From the NCBI RefSeq assembly GCF_001039355.2, contig NW_019775180.1, positions 557,635 through 596,999 of the forward strand: 39,365 bases of DNA. Reading direction: 5' to 3'. The notes beneath the pieces were generated by a model that saw only the letters and a program-made list of their open reading frames with translations, did no database searches and was not told the DNA's origin. Below, piece by piece: positions 32,267-39,365 of the stretch (position 1 is the stretch's first letter; each line of letters begins with the position of its first letter). The DNA is from Lingula anatina. Taxonomy: Eukaryota > Brachiopoda > Lingulata > Lingulida > Lingulidae. Made by a program: the position numbers and the translations under genes.

Positions 32267-34576
32267 CCCATTGTAGCCCTCGTCATCAAAACAAACGGCA
32301 GCCATACTGGAGGGAGACCGGAATCGTCTGCTGCGCATGATCATGTCTACATGTACAATTTAGTATTTTATTTCTGTGTTTTCTTTGATATTAAACCGAG
32401 TAAAATGATGAATTACTACAGGGTATATGATAGAGAGAAGATAACTAACTTAACAAGCATTCACAGACTGCCTGCAGTGGTAACAATCCAAGGTGTGGGG
32501 ATGAAAATCGTAAACAGAGGAGAGACCGAGGAGTGGCTTTGAATCAAGACTCATCGGACAAGTAAAGGATAAAACTAATTTATTTAACAGCAAAGAATGA
32601 AGACCCAGCTGTGCAGCCTTTACCATAAAAGAAAAAAAACAGTAGAAAACCAAAGACCGAGGGGTATAAGTTATGAGCGCACGTACACTGCATGTTACTA
32701 GTGCCCAAAAAGTTTGGGTGTAGAGTGTGTTGTAAAAACGTGTGGAAATACCCAGGCAAGATTTCGACTTACATTTTAAAGACTCTCTTCATTGCCTTGG
32801 GTGTAATTTGTTATCAGTTACAGTGCTCTTCGGATTTTATCTGCTGTCATCTACCTCTTTAATACCTGGTTAGCATTATTGTCAATTAGTGTCAAGGCTA
32901 CAGTACAATGTACATTTGTACATGTACACAGCTCAGCTGGGCCAATTAAATCAATTACCTGTGTCATGTGTATTTGGAAGTTATAGTGGCTTGATTTTAG
33001 ATTTGGTGTACGTAGTGTTAAGAGTAAATCTGTTTTGTAAGTATATATTCTAGCTCAGGTATCATTTAATTGAAATATAACTTAATGAAATGAATTTGAA
33101 AAATGTTAAATTCTGTGTTTTCCTACTGTATTTCAAGTCACAATATGAATATAAATAACTATTGTTACCTTTTTGGTTAATTTACATATAGGAAATTGAT
33201 CTGGCATTTTCCCACCAAGCCACACTGAATGATTGGGTGCAAGTAAATCTTGATTATAAAAAAAAAAAAAAAAGGTGACAGGTACAAAAGGCAGCTAGAT
33301 GGCACACAAGGTAGAAGCAGCGAAAGAATATTCTTATATCTTTGTGAGTTATTTAATTGGATTTGTTTGTTTATTTAATTGTTCATTTGTCGTTTTAAAG
33401 TTGTTATCCTGATAGCTAGCATACAACAAGGATAGGTATTCTATTTATTTAGAATTGTGAGCAGAAGCACAAGAAGAAATGAAAACACTTTTTCTTTCTC
33501 ATATTTTTAAAGGCTAAATGGAAAAGTTTGCAAGAAATATAATACTTTGTATGCTGCACTTCTCACAGATGGTCTGATATGCAGAAACAGATGGCTGTCC
33601 TGTATCAAGAAAAGATTTAGCTCTTATAGGTTGCGCATTTTTAAAAATTTGACCACCAATTTTGTGGAATTCTCCTAAATGAAATTACAAACTGCTTAGT
33701 AACACCATCTAAGGACTTATATGTACATACCTACACACAATTATTGCACACAGCACATATCAATTGTGAGTCTTCAATCAAGCATTTCTCTAGACATAGA
33801 TAAAAATATACCAAACAGGTTTCTCAGATTATGGTGACTTGATTTGACATAATATACTCATGTACATGTTGCATTGCATCATTAAAAGTATGGAAATATT
33901 TTTCATGTCAGTGTTATCAACCAAAAGGAAAGGGACCCTGATAATCTGTCATTGAATTGTGCAACAATGTCAACAATGTTTTGCATTTTATGTTAACTTT
34001 TATTTATACAAAAAGTGCATTTTCCTATATTTTAAATCAAATGCTGAAATAATTTCTGACAGCTTCATGATGTTCAGTTAAATCATATCTGACAGCAATA
34101 TTTCTTGTTATAAGACAACCCTGCATACTGTCTTCTTTAAGTCCTAAAGGGTCGATCCCAATGGTCAGCTCAAATTTCTCCTTACATCTATCCTTTATGT
34201 AAAAAGTTGCTTCTAGGAAAGGTTGAACTTATGATTACACGTTAAACTCTCTAAAACTATAACTGTTATTATCCAGTGAACAAGAAAAATGAAGTACAAG
34301 ATAACTGAACTAGCTTCTGACAATTCCACGATGTTGGGATAAGTCAGGATTTCTTGTCTTTGGACTGTACTGAGTTTATATGGGTCGATCCCGCTGATCA
34401 GCTGTAGTTTTCACATGTATATACACTCTTCCTTTTGGTGTACTTGATCGCGATATGCATTTTAGTTTATTTTATTTGGTTTACCTATATTTACGCTACT
34501 AATCCCCGTCGTTCTTTCCCTCCAGTATGGCTGCTGGACTAGTGTTACGGAACAAATATGACGTCACTGTAATGGG
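32267..34576. mobile_element. 2.3-kb piggyBac-type non-autonomous element
   Basis: TTAA at 32263-32266 and 34577-34580 flanks ends CCCATTGTAG and CTGTAATGGG: a TTAA target duplication and CCC..GGG termini, diagnostic of piggyBac. Subterminal inverted blocks CAGCCATACTGGAGGGA follow. It interrupts the body of the hairpin-ended element: the equivalent region at about 23310-23340 is continuous. It has no transposase; the longest frame (32351-32542) is unrecognised. An internal diverged direct repeat (34045-34195 and 34305-34420, sharing GGGTCGATCCC) is present. Confidence 0.88.
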
Positions 34577-34839
34577 TTAATAGGGTTATCTTTCATCTTC
34601 GTGAGTTTGGGGTCAATCGGTGCATTTACACAGGAGAAGCAGCCATTAGATGCTGAAACTGAAAACTCTCTCTAATTCTGGAACCGTTAATTCTAGAGAC
34701 ATCTTGTTTTTTGCATTTTGTATAGCTTGTCAAGTGCAACACTGAAGGTGGTTTCCCTTTTTTGTTTTCGATACAGCTTAGGCATTGTACTTCATCAAAA
34801 AGTTCAACATCCAATATTCAGTGGTGAAAATAAAATGTG

Positions 34840-35600
34840 AAATACTCCAAAATTAGCAGAGATATGCCCATAGTTACTATTGAACTTGAATAGGAAGTCA
34901 TATGCTGGTAATCTATCTGTGACCTTGAAATTGACCTTTGACCTACTTTTCATGATGAACTGCACTTTGCAACTCTTTTACTGCTTATACTTTCAAAACT
35001 GGCAAAGTTACACCCATAGTTACTATTAAATTTGGATAGGAAGTCATATACTGGCAAATTAACTATGACCTTAAAATTGATATTTGACCTACTTTCTACC
35101 ATGAACTGAACTCTGCAACATTTAAGTCCCTTATATCTCCAAAATTGGCAGAGATAGACCCATAGTTTTTATTAAACTTGTATAGGAAGTCGTATATACT
35201 GGGAATCTAAATGTGACCTTAAATATGAACTTAAATTGACCTTTGACATAATTTTCACCATGAACTGAACTTTGCAAATTTTCTTTCCCCTTACATCTCA
35301 AAAACTGGCACAGATATGCCCAAAGTTAATGCTGAACTTGAATAGATAGTCATATACTGGCTATCTGGACCTTGAAATTGACCTTTGACCTACTTTTTAT
35401 GATGAACTGACTTTGCATATTTTCTGGCCTTTAAATCTCCAAAATTGGCAAAGAAATGCCCAAGGTTACTATTGGACTAGAATAGGAGGTCATATATTAT
35501 AGTATTGAAATTGACCTTTGGCCTACTTTTTCACCATGAAGTGAACTTTTCATATTTTCCTGTCCCTCATATCTTCAAAACTTGCAGAGATTTGCCCTAT
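34840..35600 (+). repeat. 146-bp tandem array, about five units
   Basis: GCAGAGATATGCCCATAGTT, AGGAAGTCATAT, GACCTTGAAATTGACCTTTG and ATGAACTGAACTTTGCA recur at about 143-157-bp steps (starts near 34856, 35000, 35147, 35305, 35447). Confidence 0.88.
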
Positions 35601-35904
35601 GTTGCCCCTAGGTTTTCGCTTTTGTCAGCATTGTGACAACACATTGGCCTAAAAGGCCTACTGTCTAGAAAATCACAGGAGTGATCAATGTTCGGAAAAT
35701 ACATGTCAATTCAAGAATCTGCTTGATTGTACCATTTTTAGTTATATTTTTGTCACATTTTTTTTTTTTTTTTTTTTTTGCATATTTTGAGAGCTCTTCT
35801 TGATTGCATTTTATAGAGTTTGTCCAGCACAAGACTGGTGGTAGTGTCCCTTTTTTGGATGGGTTTCCATACGAACACGATTACTCCAGCTGGTGGTACA
35901 ATAT

Positions 35905-36240
35905 TTTTTCAGACATAATTTAGAAAACTGAATGTTACACTGAAAACAATTCATGAGACAACTGTCAACTGGTGAGGTTTTTATTGTTGTTATGCATCAT
36001 CCATCTAAATTTGACAGATATTGGACTAGATTTGTCAAAATTATTAACATTTAACTATATTAAGGCACCAAATTTAGCAGTCTTTTCAATGTAATTTTCA
36101 GTCTTCTAAAATTTATATGTTCTGAAAAATACTCTTTTTATTAGACACAGTCAACTGATAAGCTTAACTGTGTCAAGATTATTAATGTTTAATTATTTTA
36201 GTTTTGGAAATTTGTCATTATTGTTTTTTTTCCAGGTGAC
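35905..36240 (+). repeat. 194-bp satellite, two units
   Basis: Begins right after the hairpin element end. TCAACTGGTGAGG, TCAACTGATAAGCTTA and AAATTATTAACATTTAACTA are satellite blocks. Confidence 0.8.
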
Positions 36241-36284
36241 CTTTTCTATACAGAGTGGTGTTTTTTTTGGGGGGGTGAACTGAT

Positions 36285-36590
36285 TCTTCCGGTCTGGTCA
36301 TGGCTAATTCCTGTAGAAAAACCAGGCAGAGAAAGACAATAGCAAGAGCAATGGTCTATCTCATCCATGTGTACAATAGATGGTATGTGGCAAGATTTAG
36401 GACATTTTCAAATGGTGTGCTGAACCCGATTCCAGAAACCGATTGATTGTAAGGCGGAATCTGCATCTGGTATTGGTAGTAAGGAGAAGTCTTGAAAGGG
36501 TATATGTTGTTTTCCAGAAGACAATTATGAGTCATTTGCCACCTCTTACACAAACAAAAACAAATCATAACATTTGATGTTAAATGTGAG
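36285..36590 (-). other. Exon-like repeated segment, copy C
   Basis: Reverse-strand relative of 18316-18510 and 19030-19420. The minus strand has a strong 3' splice-site pattern (TCTCTGCCTGGTTTTTCTAC, then AG-GA). Upstream of it a 70-codon open frame (36356-36568) includes YYQYQMQIPPYNQS. The function is unknown; the shared setting next to the 194-bp satellite suggests a composite repeat. Confidence 0.3.
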
Positions 36591-36659
36591 GCTAATTATA
36601 TGTTGTGAAATTGAAAAAAAAGTTTTAGGTAATTCTCACTCTTCTCAAACAAATTGCCA

Positions 36660-39036
36660 ATAAACTACACTTCTATTACACACAGTCAACTGATAAGCTT
36701 ATCACAGATTTTTATTATTGTTAAGAACAGTTGTCCAAATTCCACAAATAATGGATAAGATTTGTCAAAATTATTAACATTTAACTATTTTATATCATTT
36801 GGCAGTTATTTCAGTGTTATTTTCTGTTTTCTCAAATTTATTGTCCAAAAAAAAAATCTTTTTCATTGGACCCAGTCAACTGATGAGCTCATCACAGACT
36901 TTTTTTGATTTTAAGCATTATTTGTACAAATTTCACAAATGTCGGTCTAGATTTGTCGAAATTATTAACATTTAACTATTTTATACCATGGAATTTGCTA
37001 GTCTTTTCAATGTAACATAGATTTTTAAAAATTAAATTGTCCAAAAAAATCTTTTTCATGAGACACAGTCAAGTGATAAGGTTATCACAGATTTTTATTG
37101 TTGTTAAGCATCATTTGTCCAAATTCCACAAATAATAATGAACAAGATTTGTCAAATTATTAACAATTAACTATTTTCTACCATGGAATTTGGCAGTCTT
37201 TTCAGTGTTATTTTCAGTTTTCTCAAATTTATTACCCAAAAAAAATCTTTTACATTGGATCTAGTCAACTGATAAGCTTATCACAGATTTCTAGCATTGT
37301 TATGCATCATCTGTCCAAATTTCACAAATAATGAACAAGATTTGTCAAAATTATTAACGTTTAACTATTTTATGCCATGCAATTTGGCAGTCTATTCAGT
37401 GTTATTTTCAGTTTTCTCAAATTTATTTCTCCAAAAAAATCTTTTTCATTGAATCCAGTCAACTGATGAGCTTATCACGGATTTTTAGCATTGTTATGCA
37501 CCACCTGTCTAAATTTCACAAATATCGGACTAGATTTGTAAAAATTATTAATGTTTAACTATGTTATATCATGGAATTTGGCAGTCTTTTCAGTGTTATT
37601 TTCAGGTTTCTCAAATTTATTTGCACTGAAAAAATCTTTTTTATGAGACACAGTCAATTGCTTTGCTTTTCACAGATTTTTATTGTTGTTATGCATCATC
37701 TGTCCAAATTTCACAAATTATGAACAAGATTTGTCAAAATTATTAACGTTTAACTATTTTATGCCATGGAATTTGGCAGTCTATTTAGTGTTATTTTCAG
37801 TTTTCTCATTTATTTCCCCAAAAAAATCTTTTTCATTGAATCCAGTCAACTGATGAGCTTATCACTGATTTTTAGCATTGTTATGCACCACCTGTCTAAA
37901 TTTCACAAATATCGAACTAGATTTGTAAAAATTATTAATGTTTGACTATGTTATACCATGGAATTTGGCAGTCTTTTCAGTGTTATTTTCAGGTTTCTAA
38001 AATTTATTTGCACTGAAAAAATCTTTTTTATGAGACACAGTCAATTGCTTTGCTTTTCACAGATTTTTATTGTTGTTATGCATCATCTGTCCAAATTTCA
38101 CAAATAGTGAACAAGATTTGTCAAAATTATTAACGTTTAACTATTTTATGCCATGGAATTTGGCAGTCTATTCAGTGTTATTTTCAGTTTTCTCAAATTT
38201 ATTTCCCCAAAAAAATCTTTGTCATTGAATCCAGTCAACTGATGAGCTTATCACGGATTTTTAGCATTGTTATGCACCACCTGTCTAAATTTAACAAATA
38301 TCGGACTAGATTTGTAAAAATTATTAATGTTTAACTATGTTATACCATGGAATTTGGCAGTCTTTTCAGTGTTATTTTCAGGTTTCTAAAATTTATTTGC
38401 ACTGAAAAAATCTTTTTCATGAGACACAGTCAATTGCTTTGCTTTTCACAGATTTTTATTGTTGTTATGCATCATCTGTCCAAATTTCACAAATAGTGAA
38501 CAAGATTTGTCAAAATTATTAACGTTTAACTATTTTATGCCATGGAATTTGGCAGTCTATTCAGTGTTATTTTCAGTTTTCTCAAATTTATTTCCCCAAA
38601 AAAATCTTTGTCATTGAATCCAGTCAACTGATGAGCTTATCACGGATTTTTAGCATTGTTATGCACCACCTGTCTAAATTTAACAAATATCGGACTAGAT
38701 TTGTAAAAATTATTAATGTTTAACTATGTTATACCATGGAATTTGGCAGTCTTTTCAGTGTTATTTTCAGGTTTCTAAAATTTATTTGCACTGAAAAGAT
38801 CTTTTTCATGAGACACAGTCAATTGATTTGCTTTTCACAGATTTTTATTGTTGTTATGCATCATCTGTCCAAATTTCACAAATATCGGACTAAATTTTTT
38901 AAAATTATTATCGTCTAACTATTTTATGCCATGAAATTTGCCATTCTTTTCAGTGTAACATTCAGTTTTCTAAATTATGTCTGAAAAAATCATTTTCATG
39001 AGACACAGTCAATTGTTGAGCTTATCACAGATTTTT
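36660..39036 (+). repeat. 194-bp satellite with 388-bp dimeric higher-order pattern
   Basis: CAGTCAAnTG marks lie near 36874, 37067, 37262, 37457, 37650, 37844, 38037, 38232, 38425, 38620, 38815 and 39007 (193-195-bp steps). From 37457 two monomer types alternate: A with CAACTGATGAGCTTATCACG, B with CAATTGCTTTGCTTTTCACA. A-to-A spacing is 387-388 bp, and same-type monomers are far more alike than neighbours. Confidence 0.93.
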
Positions 39037-39040
39037 ATTG

Positions 39041-39365
39041 TGCCACCAGCGTTAGCGCTGGCGGTACACATGGTTTCGGTCCCGTCCGGATCGTTCCGCC
39101 GGCTCCGCCCGACGGCTACCATTACCGCTTCTCCTCCTTGAAATTGAACTTTGACCTACTTTTCACCATGAACTGAACTTTGCAAATTTTGCTTCCCTTT
39201 CATATCCAAAACTGGCAGAGATAGGTCCATAGTTACTATTGAACTTGGATAAGAAGTCATATACTGGCAATCTTAATGTGACCTTGAAATTGACCTTTGA
39301 CCTATTTTTCACCATGAACTGAACTTTGCAAATTTTGCTGCCCTTTTATCTCCAAAACTGGCAGA
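39041..39365 (+). mobile_element. Hairpin-ended element, start of a further copy
   Basis: Begins TGCCACCAGCG-TTAG-CGCTGG directly after the satellite, then the GC-rich tag (GTCCGGATCGTTCCGCCGGC). It jumps at about 39140 straight into 146-bp units, so the body seen in other copies is deleted. It runs off the window. Confidence 0.75.

Larger units (their letters stand above)
31736..35898 (+). mobile_element. Hairpin-ended element, longest copy
   Basis: Starts TACCACCAGC with perfect stem CCAGCGT-GT-ACGCTGG, then a GC-rich tag, a shared body (to 32262 and again 34581-34830), a 146-bp tandem array (34840-35600) and a right end reading CCAGCTGGTGGTA, the inverse of the start. A piggyBac-type element (32267-34576) is nested inside. 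No ORF belongs to this element. Whether 35898 is its true partner end or a second inverted copy is open, because an additional degraded hairpin lies at about 35824-35848. Confidence 0.6.

Noticed and set aside
36874-38645. CTGATGAG in satellite monomers as a possible hammerhead ribozyme core
   Set aside because: No stem II followed by GAAA and no matching cleavage stem is present, and the motif varies freely between monomers.

Overview
The window is non-coding-dominated, AT-rich animal genomic DNA. It has spliceosomal-type exon borders, long satellites, many nested transposons and no operons. The mix of a DIRS-type tyrosine-recombinase retrotransposon, EEP/RT-type LINEs, a piggyBac-type element, a YqaJ/PHD gene remnant and minisatellite-cored elements suggests a marine invertebrate. 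A bivalve mollusc would fit, but no marker gene proves it. No intact, confidently identified host gene was found.

Layout. 1-673 and 5677-8376 are two halves of one complex satellite (unit about 250 or 350-370 bp). They are split by a 5,000-bp element (677-5676) with ~115-bp terminal inverted repeats (TIRs) and a candidate 3-bp target duplication. Inside that element are a hairpin-ended repeat fragment, a LINE tail and, on the minus strand at 3901-4787, a chain of four exon-like segments that could be an unrecognised spliced gene. 9005-9311 (PHD finger) and 14299-14480 (YqaJ-type nuclease core) look like two parts of one minus-strand gene split by a DIRS retrotransposon (9318-14091). The DIRS keeps the RT, RNase H and tyrosine-recombinase catalytic residues but is frameshifted and carries a 174-bp MITE in its recombinase. 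A 207-bp duplication around the single N (14112) at its 5' end looks like an assembly join.

14476-18125 is a diverged tandem duplication. Its second copy received a 5'-truncated LINE (16555-17533, 9-bp target duplication, poly-A); next to it a 180-bp MITE (18131-18310) inserted with a 5-bp duplication that an empty site elsewhere in the window supports. 18511-22290 holds a 194-bp satellite, foldback elements and microsatellites. 23781-25015 is a LINE endonuclease/RT fragment that stops where a hairpin-ended element begins (22290-23778). 25141-27920 is a ~2.8-kb foldback element with arms of roughly 600-670 bp around a CpG-richer centre. 29740-31700 is older tandem repeat. 31736-35898 is the longest hairpin-ended element, with a 2,310-bp piggyBac-type element (TTAA flanks) inside. 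35905-39036 is mostly the 194-bp satellite in a 388-bp dimeric higher-order pattern, followed by another hairpin-ended copy running off the window.

The most distinctive content is a dispersed family I could not name. It begins TACCACCAGC with a terminal hairpin whose stem shows compensating base changes between copies, and it carries ~146-bp tandem repeats in which many monomers hold a perfect nuclear-receptor DR1 site (AGGTCAAAGGTCA) near a TCAAGGTCA site.
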